Notes: generated by a model from the letters alone, not told the origin. A stretch of DNA of 64,000 nt from Frigoribacterium sp. VKM Ac-2836 (GCF_013248995.1 NZ_JABRPK010000001.1:124001-188000); one strand, 5' to 3'; positions 25,692-33,776 are shown, counted from the stretch's first letter. Program-made: numbers and translations.

Positions 25692-26642
25692 ATGAGCGAC
25701 GACACGATCACCCGGGCTAGGCCGTCCGCGACCCCCGGGACGACGCCACCATCCGTGCCCCGACGCCGGGCGCTGCACCGTGACGGTGCGTGGCCCTGGC
25801 TGTTCGTGACGCCGCTCGCGGCCGGCATCGGGGTCTTCTTCGTGTGGCCCGTGCTGCAGACCGCCTACTACTCGATGACGACATGGGGCGTGTTCGGCGG
25901 CTCGACCTTCACGGGCCTGGCGAACTACACGCGGCTGATCGTCGACCCGCAGCTCTGGACGGCCCTCGGCAACACGCTGCTCTACACCGGGATCGTCCTG
26001 CTCGGCGTGCCGCTCGCCGTCTGGCTCGCGAGCCTGCTGAACACGCCCGGCCTCCGTTTCGCGTCGTTCTACCGCGTGCTGTTCTTCTTGCCGTACGTGG
26101 CCATGCCGACCGCCATCGCGATGGTGTGGCGCATCATCTTCAACGGCGACTTCGGTCTGCTGAACTACCTGCTCTCGCTGGTCGGAATCGAGGGCCCGTA
26201 CTGGATCTCGACGCCCGGCGCCGCGACGGTGGCGGTCGCCATCGTCGGCCTCTGGTCGTCGGTCGGGTTCGCCATGATCATCCTCGGTGCCGGTCTCAAG
26301 GCCATCCCGCCCGAGCTCTACGAGGCGGCCGAGCTCGACGGCGCGACGCCATGGCGTCAGTTCCGCTCGGTCACGGTGCCCCTGCTCACCCCGAGCATCT
26401 TCTTCGTGCTGATCATCACGATCATCTCGAGCTTCCAGCTGTTCGACCTGCAGTTCGCGATCCTCGGCAGCACCAACCCCGTCCTGCCGAGGAGCCTGTC
26501 GCTCGTCTACTTCTTCTACCAGCAGGGCTTCATCGCCAACGACAAGGGCTACGCGGCGGCGATCGCGATGTTCATCTTCGTGTTGATCGGCCTCGTCACG
26601 CTCGTCCAGTTCCGTCTCCAGAAGAAGTGGGTGCAGTCATGA
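25692..26642 (+). CDS. CUT1 ABC sugar permease 1 of the second importer
   Basis: 316 residues, six membrane spans, the first LFVTPLAAGIGVFFVWPVLQ. The EAA loop reads YEAAELDGATPWRQFRSVTV. Starts 9 bp after the binding-protein stop. With the following gene it forms the transmembrane pore; again no ATPase is encoded locally. Membership of the MalF group follows from the size and the EAA loop. Confidence 0.92.
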   Translation: MSDDTITRARPSATPGTTPPSVPRRRALHRDGAWPWLFVTPLAAGIGVFFVWPVLQTAYYSMTTWGVFGGSTFTGLANYTRLIVDPQLWTALGNTLLYTGIVLLGVPLAVWLASLLNTPGLRFASFYRVLFFLPYVAMPTAIAMVWRIIFNGDFGLLNYLLSLVGIEGPYWISTPGAATVAVAIVGLWSSVGFAMIILGAGLKAIPPELYEAAELDGATPWRQFRSVTVPLLTPSIFFVLIITIISSFQLFDLQFAILGSTNPVLPRSLSLVYFFYQQGFIANDKGYAAAIAMFIFVLIGLVTLVQFRLQKKWVQS

Positions 26643-27631
26643 CCGACCGAGCCGAACCGGTCCGCTCGGCGGCCGTGCTCAGTGATCCTCAGACCCTGTC
26701 GGCGACGCCGGCGGCGCTCGTCGCGGCCCCGTCCGAGCGGCAGGAGGCGCGCGAGGGGACGCCCACCGGTGGCCGTCCCGAGCGCGCCCGCCGCGCCTCC
26801 TCGGGTCGCCCCGGGCGTCGTGGCCGCTCGCACGCGGGCATCCACGTCGTGCTCGGGTTCGGCGGGTTCCTCATGGCGTTCCCGTTCCTGTGGCAGATCA
26901 TCATGTCGCTGTCGACGAACGCCGAGGTGCAGAGCGTCACGCCGAACCTCTGGCCGGCCGAGCTGCAGTGGCAGAACTTCGCGGCGGTCTTCGATCGGCT
27001 GCCGTTCCTCGACCAGCTGCGGACGAGCGTCGTCGTGACCGTCGCCAGGACGGTCGCCCAGATCGTGCTCTGCACGATGGCCGGCTACGCGTTCGCCCGG
27101 ATGCGGTTCCGCGGCAGCGGCGTGATGCTGGCGGTGATCCTGTCGATCCTCATGGTGCCGTCGCAGGTGTACCTGATCTCGCAGTACCAGATCGTCCAGA
27201 GCCTCGGCTGGCTCGACACCATCGCCGGCATCGTCGCCCCGGGGCTGTTCAGCGCCTTCGGCACGTTCCTGATGCGCACCGCCTTCTTGGCGATGCCCAC
27301 CGAACTCGAGGAGGCGGCGCGCCTCGACGGAGCGAACCCGTTCCAGGTGTTCGCCCGGGTCATGCTGCCGCTGGCGGTCCCGTCGATCAGCGTGCTCGCC
27401 ATCACGACGGTGCTCTGGTCGTGGAACGAGCTGCTCTGGCCCCTGGTCGTCTCGACCTACTCGGACCGCATGCCGCTGTCGGCGGGCCTCGCGACCCTGA
27501 TCGGCGACAAGACGACCGACTACCCCGTCGTCATGGCCGCGAGCCTGCTGGCCATGGCACCGGTGCTGATCGCCTTCATCGTGCTGCAGCGTCGGGTCAT
27601 CGACGGACTCGCGCACTCGGGCCTGAAGTAG
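26639..27631 (+). CDS. CUT1 ABC sugar permease 2 of the second importer
   Basis: 330 residues with ATGA overlap to the first permease. A long cytoplasmic N-terminal tail (about 60 residues, Arg/Ala/Ser-rich) precedes the first span GFLMAFPFLWQIIM. The tail's DNA contains two copies of the dispersed 10-mer in opposite orientation (26742-26751 and 26792-26801), suggesting the motif can build variable linker sequence. The EAA loop reads ELEEAARLDGANPFQVFARV and the end VIDGLAHSGLK is typical of MalG-type permeases. Confidence 0.92.
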   Translation: MTDRAEPVRSAAVLSDPQTLSATPAALVAAPSERQEAREGTPTGGRPERARRASSGRPGRRGRSHAGIHVVLGFGGFLMAFPFLWQIIMSLSTNAEVQSVTPNLWPAELQWQNFAAVFDRLPFLDQLRTSVVVTVARTVAQIVLCTMAGYAFARMRFRGSGVMLAVILSILMVPSQVYLISQYQIVQSLGWLDTIAGIVAPGLFSAFGTFLMRTAFLAMPTELEEAARLDGANPFQVFARVMLPLAVPSISVLAITTVLWSWNELLWPLVVSTYSDRMPLSAGLATLIGDKTTDYPVVMAASLLAMAPVLIAFIVLQRRVIDGLAHSGLK

Positions 27632-27635
27632 GCGG

Positions 27636-27731
27636 CTACTTCGAGGTGGCGAGCCCCACGAAGGCGGCCGTGATCAGGCCGGCGCCGACCACGGTGATGG
27701 CGATGATGAGGACGTGGAAGAACAGGACCAT
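27636..27731 (-). CDS. Possible 31-aa membrane micropeptide
   Basis: A 31-codon frame on the minus strand ending 4 bp from the permease stop. It reads MVLFFHVLIIAITVVGAGLI and continues to end in GLATSK: one clean transmembrane helix with almost no charge. This composition is hard to obtain by chance in a 70% GC shadow frame. AGAGAGACC about 10 nt upstream is a weak ribosome binding site. It is divergent from the acetamidase gene. Function unknown. Confidence 0.4.
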   Translation of the reverse strand: MVLFFHVLIIAITVVGAGLITAAFVGLATSK

Positions 27732-27842
27732 GGGGGCGTCGGTCTCTCTGTGAGCGGGTGCGTCGGGGTCGGGGCGGAACAGGCGTCCATCGTACCGAGC
27801 GTCGCTGGGCGAGCACGTCCGGCCGGTGTCGCGGGTGCGGCC

Positions 27843-27848
27843 TACGCT
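27843..27848 (+). promoter_or_regulatory. Leaderless-type -10 box of the acetamidase gene
   Basis: TACGCT followed by 6 nt and the ATG at 27855, with no Shine-Dalgarno in between. Identical to the box at 3420. Confidence 0.5.
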
Positions 27849-27854
27849 CGGACG

Positions 27855-28784
27855 ATGACGACCCACCGCCTCGACCCCGGCACCGACACCGCCCATGAGG
27901 TCTTCTCGCGCGACCACGCACCCGTGCTGACGATCGACCCCGGCGACACCGTCGTCGTCCGCTCGCTCGACGCCTCGGGCCACCTCGAACGCCAGACCGT
28001 GCCCGGCGAGGTCACCCCGTACCTCTTCCCGACCCGGCGCGGCCACGCACTGACCGGGCCGATCGCCGTCCGCGGGGCCCGCCCGGGCGACATGCTGCAG
28101 CTCGACCTGCTCTCGCTCACCCCGGACGACTGGGGTTTCACGATCGCCGCGGCCGCCGACACCCCGATCACCCGCCACCTCGGCCTGGTCGACGCCGAGG
28201 CCGCCTGGCTGCTCTGGAGCATCGACCGCGAAGCCGGCACGGCCACCGAGAGCCGGGGCCTCCGTCGGCCCGTCGCGCCCTTCCTCGGCGTCATGGGACT
28301 CGCCCCCGCCGAGCACGGGGAGCACTCGACCATTCCTCCCCGCGCCTCCGTGGGCGGCAACATCGACTGCCGCGACCTCGTCGCGGGCACGACCCTCTGG
28401 CTGCCCGTGGCGGTGGACGACGCCCTGCTCTACCTCGGTGACGGGCACGCGGCCCAGGGCGACGGCGAGGTGGGCGGCACCGCGATCGAGACCGGCATGA
28501 CGACGGAGGCGCGGGTCGGCCTCGCGACGGACCGCCCGCTCGCGACGATCCACGCCGAGACCCCCGAGGCCCGCATCACCTTCGGCTTCGACGCCGACCT
28601 CAACGTCGCGAGCGGCGACGCGCTCGCCGCGATGGTCGAGTGGATGCGCCGGCTGTACTCGCTCGACGCCGCCACCGCGCTGGCCTTCGCGAGCACGGTC
28701 GTCGACCTGCGGGTCACGCAGGTCGCCAACCGCACCTGGGGCGTCCACGCCGTGCTGCCCCGCGACCTGCTCGTCCCCGCCTGA
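27855..28784 (+). CDS. Acetamidase/formamidase family protein
   Basis: 309 residues. FmdA_AmdA-family amidases hydrolyse formamide, acetamide or similar small amides to the acid and ammonia. Seen: HEVFSRDHAPVLTIDPGDTV near the N-terminus, the conserved TGPIAVRGARPGDMLQLDLL, GVMGLAPAE, PPRASVGGNIDCRDL near residues 160-180 and the C-terminal MVEWMRRLYSLDAATALAF. The length equals the family norm. ATG 27855 is favoured by the leaderless -10 box and by the N-terminal family start; the frame is open further upstream without conserved sequence. The substrate is not resolved. Confidence 0.88.
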   Translation: MTTHRLDPGTDTAHEVFSRDHAPVLTIDPGDTVVVRSLDASGHLERQTVPGEVTPYLFPTRRGHALTGPIAVRGARPGDMLQLDLLSLTPDDWGFTIAAAADTPITRHLGLVDAEAAWLLWSIDREAGTATESRGLRRPVAPFLGVMGLAPAEHGEHSTIPPRASVGGNIDCRDLVAGTTLWLPVAVDDALLYLGDGHAAQGDGEVGGTAIETGMTTEARVGLATDRPLATIHAETPEARITFGFDADLNVASGDALAAMVEWMRRLYSLDAATALAFASTVVDLRVTQVANRTWGVHAVLPRDLLVPA

Positions 28785-28865
28785 GCCGCACCGCGCCTCC
28801 TGCTTGCCGTGCTCGGGTGGGTCGTTCGGGTCGCGGCGCCCCGCACGACGGTCCGCCGACACCCC

Positions 28866-28884
28866 TATTTCGGCATCCCGAATA
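28866..28884. promoter_or_regulatory. Inverted repeat upstream of mntP
   Basis: TATTTCGG (28866-28873) and CCGAATA (28878-28884) form an inverted repeat with one extra T in the left arm, the only AT-rich island in a 210-bp leader. It may bind a regulator such as an MntR-type protein. I saw no yybP-ykoY riboswitch signature between it and the gene. Confidence 0.3.
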
Positions 28885-28993
28885 CCTCTGACCAGCACTT
28901 TTCTGGTCGAGGAGGCGCGGGGGGGCATGGCAGGATCGTCAGGTTCCGAGACGCCGGCGTCTCCACCCGACCGTCTCGAAAGGCGCTGCCCCC

Positions 28994-29563
28994 ATGTCGT
29001 TCTGGGCCCTCTTCCTCATCGCCCTCGGCGTCTCCGCCGACGCCTTCGCCGTCGCCCTCGGCAAGGGCCTGCACATGACGCGCTTCAACCTCCGGCACGC
29101 GCTCGTCATCGCCGTCACGTTCGGTGCGTTCCAGGCGCTGATGCCGCTGCTCGGCTGGCTGCTCGGCTCGACCTTCGCGCAGTACATCGCGCCGTTCGAC
29201 CACTGGGTGGCCTTCGGGCTGCTCGCCCTGATCGGCGGCAAGATGCTCTACGAGGCGTTCTCGGCGGGTGAGGACGTCGAGAAGGACACCGACCGGCTGA
29301 ACCTCCGCGAGCTCGCCGTGCTCGCGATCGCCACGAGCATCGACGCCCTCGCGGTCGGCGTGACCCTGGCGTTCCTGCCCGTGTCGATCGGCTGGGCGAT
29401 CCTCGTGATCGGCGTGACGACGGCCGTGCTGACCTTCGTCGGGGTGCTGGTCGGACGCCGGGTGGGTGCGGCGTTCGGCAAGCCGGCCGAGATCGCCGGT
29501 GGCGTGATCCTCATCCTGATCGGCCTGAACATCGTGCTCGAGCACACGGGCGTGCTCGGCTGA
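28994..29563 (+). CDS. mntP: Manganese efflux pump MntP
   Basis: 189 residues, six membrane helices. MntP exports Mn2+. Seen: the two signature acidic repeats, ALGVSADAFAVALGKG at the N-terminus and AIATSIDALAVGVTLAF in the middle, the inverted-repeat architecture of the family, and FGAFQALMPLLGWLLG. The length matches E. coli MntP (188 aa). CGAAAGG lies about 11 nt upstream of the ATG. Two copies of the dispersed 10-mer flank its leader (28792 and 28910). Confidence 0.93.
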   Translation: MSFWALFLIALGVSADAFAVALGKGLHMTRFNLRHALVIAVTFGAFQALMPLLGWLLGSTFAQYIAPFDHWVAFGLLALIGGKMLYEAFSAGEDVEKDTDRLNLRELAVLAIATSIDALAVGVTLAFLPVSIGWAILVIGVTTAVLTFVGVLVGRRVGAAFGKPAEIAGGVILILIGLNIVLEHTGVLG

Positions 29564-29565
29564 GT

Positions 29566-29602
29566 CCGCGCCGCATCGCGCCTGGCCGCGCCGCATCGCG
29601 CC
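29566..29602. repeat. 17-bp direct repeat after mntP
   Basis: CCGCGCCGCATCGCGCC occurs at 29566-29582 and again at 29586-29602, with a partial third unit following (GTATCGCGCCGCG). The 20-bp period fills the space between mntP and the convergent serine hydrolase gene. Confidence 0.7.
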
Positions 29603-29615
29603 GTATCGCGCCGCG

Positions 29616-31124
29616 TCAGTGGCGCGGCATGCGCAGGTGCGCCACCGCGGGCGCGTGCAACGGGTGGGTCTCCCACAGGGCGGTGAAGGTCGCGTCCGAC
29701 TCGTCGAGGGTGAGGTGCAGGCGGTGCGGCGTCTCGACGAACACGAGGTCGACGTGCAGCAGGTCGGCCGAGCGGGTGGCGCTCGCGGCGATCGGAACGA
29801 CGGAACCACGGGCATCTGCGCCGTCGCCGTCGTCGGAGCCGTCGGTGACCACCCAGTCCTCGGCCTCGATCCGGACCGCGAGGCGGGCGTCGCCCTCGAC
29901 CAGGGTGAGCGTGGTCGTGGCGTCGGCCGAGGCGCGCAGTTCGACCACGGTCAGGCCGGGCTGGTCGTTGCCCTCGGCCGCGGTGAACGACACGAGCCGG
30001 TCGGTACCGGGGGAGTGCTGGTCGCCGGTCCGCGCCTCCTCGGCCGCCGGGCGGACGGGTGCGGCGTCGTGCTCGGTCGGACCGGCCACCCCGGGCAGCG
30101 TCAGATCGGCGAGGCGGGTCGCCAGGGCGGCGTCGGCCGAGGCGTCGCCGACCGGCGCCGCGTCCGTGCCGACGGCGGGCAGGAGGTGCGCCCACGCCGC
30201 GTCGAGCACCGCCTGCATGTCGAGCGACTGACCGGTCAGCGCGAGCACGACGTCGTGCTCGGGCAGCACGACGGAGAACTGCCCGTAGGCGCCGTCGCCG
30301 CGGTAGCCGTGACGAGCCATCCAGAACTGGAAGCCGTAGCCCTGGCTCCAGTCGGGGTTGGACTCACCCGCGTTGGACACGTGCGAGCGCGTGGCCTCGG
30401 CCACCCACTCGCGCGGCAGCAGCTGCGTGCCGTCCCATTCGCCCTGCTGCAGGTACAGCTGACCGAGGGCGGCGATCGCGTGGGTCGTGGCGTGCAGTCC
30501 GCTGAAGCCGAGCTCGCGACCGGACTCGTCCCGCTGCCAGCCGACGTCGCCGATGCCGAGCGGGTCGAGCAGACGGGGACGCAGGTACTCGGTCAGGGAC
30601 TGCCCGGTGACCCGCTGCACGATCGCGCCGGCGGTGAAGGTGCAGGGCTGGTTGTAGGCGAACACGCTGCCGGGCTCGTCGTCCGGCGGGGTGAGCAGGA
30701 AGCCCCGGACCACGTCGACCGGGTCGATCGCGAGCGCCCGGTCGAGGGTCTCGGCTCGGTGGCCGCTGGCCATCGCGAGCACGTGTCGGACGCGCATCGA
30801 CCGGCTGCGCGGATCGGTGATCTCGGCGTCGAGTTCGGGGAAGTGGCCGAGCACGGTGTCGTCGAGGCCCAGGAGCCCCTCGGCGACCGCGAAACCGACG
30901 GCCGACGAGGTGAAGCTCTTGCTCAGCGAGTAGAGCAGGTGCGCGCGGTCGGCGGAGTACGGAGCCCACCAGCCTTCGGCGACCACCTGCCCGTGGCGCA
31001 GCAGCATGATGCTGTGCGGCTCGACGCCGGCGGTGGTCTCGAGGGCGTCGACGAAGGCGGAGATCCCCGCGGCGTCAACGTTCTGGGCGGAGGGCGTGCT
31101 GCGCGGCAGCGTCGTCGGAGTCAC
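29616..31124 (-). CDS. Serine hydrolase, class C beta-lactamase-like family
   Basis: 502 residues. Beta-lactamase/esterase fold with the nucleophile motif SxxK as Ser66-Leu-Ser-Lys69 in LYSLSKSF and a YxN-type motif in VFAYNQP around residue 156. No signal peptide, so probably a cytoplasmic esterase or peptidase rather than a resistance enzyme. A C-terminal extension (about residues 330-500) adds a beta-rich domain ending HLRMPRH. GTG start, with TAGGGT (31131-31136) exactly 6 nt upstream in leaderless spacing. It carries a dispersed 10-mer copy (30031-30040) in the linker between the domains. Confidence 0.85.
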   Translation of the reverse strand: MTPTTLPRSTPSAQNVDAAGISAFVDALETTAGVEPHSIMLLRHGQVVAEGWWAPYSADRAHLLYSLSKSFTSSAVGFAVAEGLLGLDDTVLGHFPELDAEITDPRSRSMRVRHVLAMASGHRAETLDRALAIDPVDVVRGFLLTPPDDEPGSVFAYNQPCTFTAGAIVQRVTGQSLTEYLRPRLLDPLGIGDVGWQRDESGRELGFSGLHATTHAIAALGQLYLQQGEWDGTQLLPREWVAEATRSHVSNAGESNPDWSQGYGFQFWMARHGYRGDGAYGQFSVVLPEHDVVLALTGQSLDMQAVLDAAWAHLLPAVGTDAAPVGDASADAALATRLADLTLPGVAGPTEHDAAPVRPAAEEARTGDQHSPGTDRLVSFTAAEGNDQPGLTVVELRASADATTTLTLVEGDARLAVRIEAEDWVVTDGSDDGDGADARGSVVPIAASATRSADLLHVDLVFVETPHRLHLTLDESDATFTALWETHPLHAPAVAHLRMPRH

Positions 31125-31130
31125 CCCCCG

Positions 31131-31136
31131 ACCCTA
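31131..31136 (-). promoter_or_regulatory. Leaderless-type -10 box of the serine hydrolase gene
   Basis: On the minus strand TAGGGT is followed by CGGGGG and the GTG start at 31124, the same 6-nt spacing as at the other leaderless genes here. Confidence 0.45.
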
Positions 31137-31366
31137 TGCCCGGCCCCGGCTCCGCCCCCCGTGTGCACATCGCGACACCCGAGCGCGCAGGCCCACCGAT
31201 CCGAGGAGGCGAGCGGCGTGTCGCGCGCGTTCTGTCGGGTTCGGTACGCCGGCAGCGGTCTGGAAGGTCGGGTTCGGCCCGCCGACCCGGGCTCGGCAGG
31301 TCGAGCCCGACGCGCGGCCGGGCTGGGGTGCCCCGGCGTGGGGGAGGTGAGCCGAGGAGGCGCGGG

Positions 31367-32050
31367 TCAGGTCGCGAGGGACGTCAACCGCCGGTCGACC
31401 AGCGGCACGAGATCCCGCGGCAGCACCACGAGGACGATCGTGTCGTCGATCTCGGCGCCCCAGCCGACCAGGTCGGGATCGGTGTCGATCAGCACGGCTT
31501 CGCGTTCGACCCCGTCGACGACGAGCACCGCGCCCGACTGCGCGTGCCGGGCGGTCACGGGGGCGTCCAGCACGGGCACGGCGCCGTCGGGTCGGGTGCT
31601 CCGCCCCTCGGCGGTGTTGATCAGCACGTGGTTGAGGTGCCGGGCGACATGCTCGGCCACGGCGAAGGGTTCGGCAGGCGGCGCCGGGTCGTCGGGCGCG
31701 ACCATGGTGACCACCGCCTCCCACAGCATCGGGTACCGGAACGCCCGCAGCCCGGCCACGAACCAGTCGGGCTGCCCCGCAGCGAGGGCGTCGGCCAGGT
31801 GGCCGTCGATCTCGGCGACGTTCTCGACCAGGTTCGACGGGGCATCCGGGTCGGACGGGTCGGCGACGAACACGTAGTTCAGGGCGACGGTGTCGAGCAC
31901 GTCGTCGTGGCCGACCGTGCTGGGTTGCGTCAGGTCGAGTCGGGGCTGCTCGACGAAGGTGCGGACCGGGCGACCGAAGGTCGCGGCGACCTCGCGGGCG
32001 GTCCGTGGCCGGGGCAGGGCGTGCAGGTCGGGGTTCTCGACGAAGTCCAT
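31367..32050 (-). CDS. Hypothetical protein, 227 aa
   Basis: Begins MDFVENPDLHALPRPRTARE and runs as a soluble mixed alpha/beta protein with several acidic stretches (VLIDTDPDLVGWGAEIDDTI). No catalytic motif or membrane span recognised. Its ATG overlaps the stop of the EamA transporter gene by one base (TGATG), so it is the second gene of that operon. The frame continues open far upstream, but that part overlaps the transporter and is Arg/Pro-rich. Confidence 0.6.
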   Translation of the reverse strand: MDFVENPDLHALPRPRTAREVAATFGRPVRTFVEQPRLDLTQPSTVGHDDVLDTVALNYVFVADPSDPDAPSNLVENVAEIDGHLADALAAGQPDWFVAGLRAFRYPMLWEAVVTMVAPDDPAPPAEPFAVAEHVARHLNHVLINTAEGRSTRPDGAVPVLDAPVTARHAQSGAVLVVDGVEREAVLIDTDPDLVGWGAEIDDTIVLVVLPRDLVPLVDRRLTSLAT

Positions 32051-33111
32051 CACCCCATGGTCGCACTCCGGTCGTCGGCGACAACGGGGACCACGGCGAC
32101 GGGGGTGTCGACGACCGCATCGTGGACCACCGCGTCGGCCACGACCTCGGCCTCGCGGGTGCGCTCCGCCCGGACGAAGCCGATGCCGACCACGATCAGC
32201 AGCCCGCCGCCGAGCTGCAGCGGGGTGAGTGCCTCGCCGAGCAGCAGCCAGGCGTAGAACGCGGCGGCCGCGACCTCGAGCAGGCCGACGAACGACGCCA
32301 GGCGTGAGCCGAGCATGCTGCTGGCCGTGATGCTCGTGGCGTACGACACGGCCGTGGCGACGACGCCTACCACGAGCATGGGCACCCACCACGGCACGAC
32401 CGCATCGAACAAGGGGACGTCGGCCGACGACGTCGTGAAAGGCACGAGGCCGGTCAGGCCCAGCAGGCCGAGCAGGGCGGCTCCGGCGAGCAGGCCCGAC
32501 GCCGCGAGCGCGACCGGGGGCAGGTCGCCGCTCGGGCGGGCGGCGATCACGAAGTAGGCGGCGCAGCAGACCATCGCGGCCCCGGCGAGGGCGAGCCCGA
32601 CGGGGTCGAGGGCCACGCCGCCACTCGGAGCGACGACCAGCAGGAGGCCCGCGAAGGCGATCACGGAGCCCACGAGCACGACGGCCTGCGGCACACGCCG
32701 CGACGTGACCCAGGCCGCACCGACGAGCAGCAGCGGGGCGAGGTACTCGACGAGGATCGCCGTGCCGACCGGGATGTGCACGACGGCGGCGAAGTAGAAG
32801 ACCTGGGTGCCGGCGACGCCGACCACGGCCATGGCGAGCACGCGCCATCGGGCCCGCCAGACGGGGCCGAGCCGGCCGCGGATGGCGACGAGGGCGACGG
32901 GTGCGAGCACGATCCCGCCGATCGACGCCCGGACGGTGACGGCGGCCACCGGGCTCCAGCCCGACTCGAGGAGGGGCTTGACGAAGGGGCCCGAGAAGCC
33001 GAACGATGCGGCGGCGATCAGGGCGACGAGCAGGCCGGCGGTGGTCGAGGCCGGTCGTCCGGCGGCCGAGGCGGTCGTCGTGGACGGGGTCGTGGTCGCG
33101 CCGGTGCTCAC
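32050..33111 (-). CDS. EamA/DMT-family metabolite exporter
   Basis: 353 residues with ten predicted helices in two EamA repeats (first LLVALIAAASFGFSGPFVKP, second AAYFVIAARPSGDLPPVA onward). Probably exports an amino acid or other small metabolite. GTG at 33111 is chosen because AGAAGGAG lies just upstream; ATG codons at 33138 or 33144 have none. A 35-residue Val/Asp-rich tail follows the last helix. Divergent from the CGNR regulator gene, a pairing frequently seen in actinobacteria, so probably its target. Confidence 0.87.
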   Translation of the reverse strand: MSTGATTTPSTTTASAAGRPASTTAGLLVALIAAASFGFSGPFVKPLLESGWSPVAAVTVRASIGGIVLAPVALVAIRGRLGPVWRARWRVLAMAVVGVAGTQVFYFAAVVHIPVGTAILVEYLAPLLLVGAAWVTSRRVPQAVVLVGSVIAFAGLLLVVAPSGGVALDPVGLALAGAAMVCCAAYFVIAARPSGDLPPVALAASGLLAGAALLGLLGLTGLVPFTTSSADVPLFDAVVPWWVPMLVVGVVATAVSYATSITASSMLGSRLASFVGLLEVAAAAFYAWLLLGEALTPLQLGGGLLIVVGIGFVRAERTREAEVVADAVVHDAVVDTPVAVVPVVADDRSATMG

Positions 33112-33186
33112 GAGTACTCCTTCTGTCAGGGCCGTCATGCACAATGGGTGGTGACGCGCCGTTCCTGTCGCGAGCGTAAGACTGCG

Positions 33187-33196
33187 CCTTATAAGG
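33187..33196. promoter_or_regulatory. Palindrome CCTTATAAGG over the ribosome binding site
   Basis: A perfect 10-bp palindrome overlaps the AAGGAG that serves the TTG start at 33204. It is also flanked by TAAG..CTTA (33177-33191). It is placed where the CGNR protein could repress itself and, across the 90-bp divergent region, EamA. Confidence 0.4.
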
Positions 33197-33203
33197 AGTC
33201 AAC

Positions 33204-33776
33204 TTGCATTTCGCCCCTGACACCGAAGACGTTCTCGAGTTCAATGTCGCCCTGGTCAACACCGGGGCGGGCGCGAGTCGTTCCGGCGACGACGAGCTCT
33301 CGTCCCGGGCCGAGCTGCAGGCCCTGCTCGACTCGTTCGCCTTCTCCGGTCGCTTCGACCGCGACGACGCCGAGCTGGCTTCGGTTCAGGGGGTCCGGGC
33401 CGAGCTGCGGCGCATCTGGACCCTCGAGCGCGACCCTCTGGCCGCCGAGGTCAACCGCATGCTGGCCGACAGTGTCTCGTCACCCCGGCTCGTGCGTCAC
33501 GACTCCCTCGACTGGCACCTGCACGCGACGAGCGACGACGCGCCCCTGGCGGATCGCATCCGCGTGGAGTCGGCCCTGGCCCTGGTCGACGTGATCCGCA
33601 CCGACGAGACCGGCCGACTGCGGGCCTGTGCCGCGGACGACTGCGCGGGGGTCTTCGTCGACCTGTCCCGCAACGGGTCGAAGCGGTTCTGCAGCGTCCG
33701 GTGCGGCAACCGCGTCAACATGATCGCCTTCCGCGAGCGCCGGTCCGACGCCGACGCCGACGCCGACGCCGACTGA
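33204..33776 (+). CDS. CGNR zinc-finger (ABATE-domain) transcriptional regulator
   Basis: 190 residues. N-terminal ABATE-type helical region, then the C-terminal zinc finger CAADDC...FCSVRCGNR, with the four cysteines and the CGNR signature, and a NMIAFRERR DNA-contact helix. The TTG start is decided by AAGGAGT 6 nt upstream; no ATG or GTG fits. The protein ends in a short (DA)n tail from GACGCC repeats. Divergent from the EamA exporter, which it probably controls. Confidence 0.85.
   Translation: MHFAPDTEDVLEFNVALVNTGAGASRSGDDELSSRAELQALLDSFAFSGRFDRDDAELASVQGVRAELRRIWTLERDPLAAEVNRMLADSVSSPRLVRHDSLDWHLHATSDDAPLADRIRVESALALVDVIRTDETGRLRACAADDCAGVFVDLSRNGSKRFCSVRCGNRVNMIAFRERRSDADADADAD

Noticed and set aside
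28800-28993. yybP-ykoY manganese riboswitch before mntP
   Set aside because: Could not find the conserved asymmetrical loops; a covariance search would be needed to be certain.
29616-31124. Antibiotic-resistance beta-lactamase
   Set aside because: SxxK and YxN are present but there is no signal peptide and the size and extra domain fit serine hydrolase/esterase relatives, not AmpC.
33741-33776. Repeated GACGCC at the end of the CGNR gene as a functional repeat
   Set aside because: A short hexamer run coding an Asp-Ala tail, best explained by slippage; no sign of regulation.
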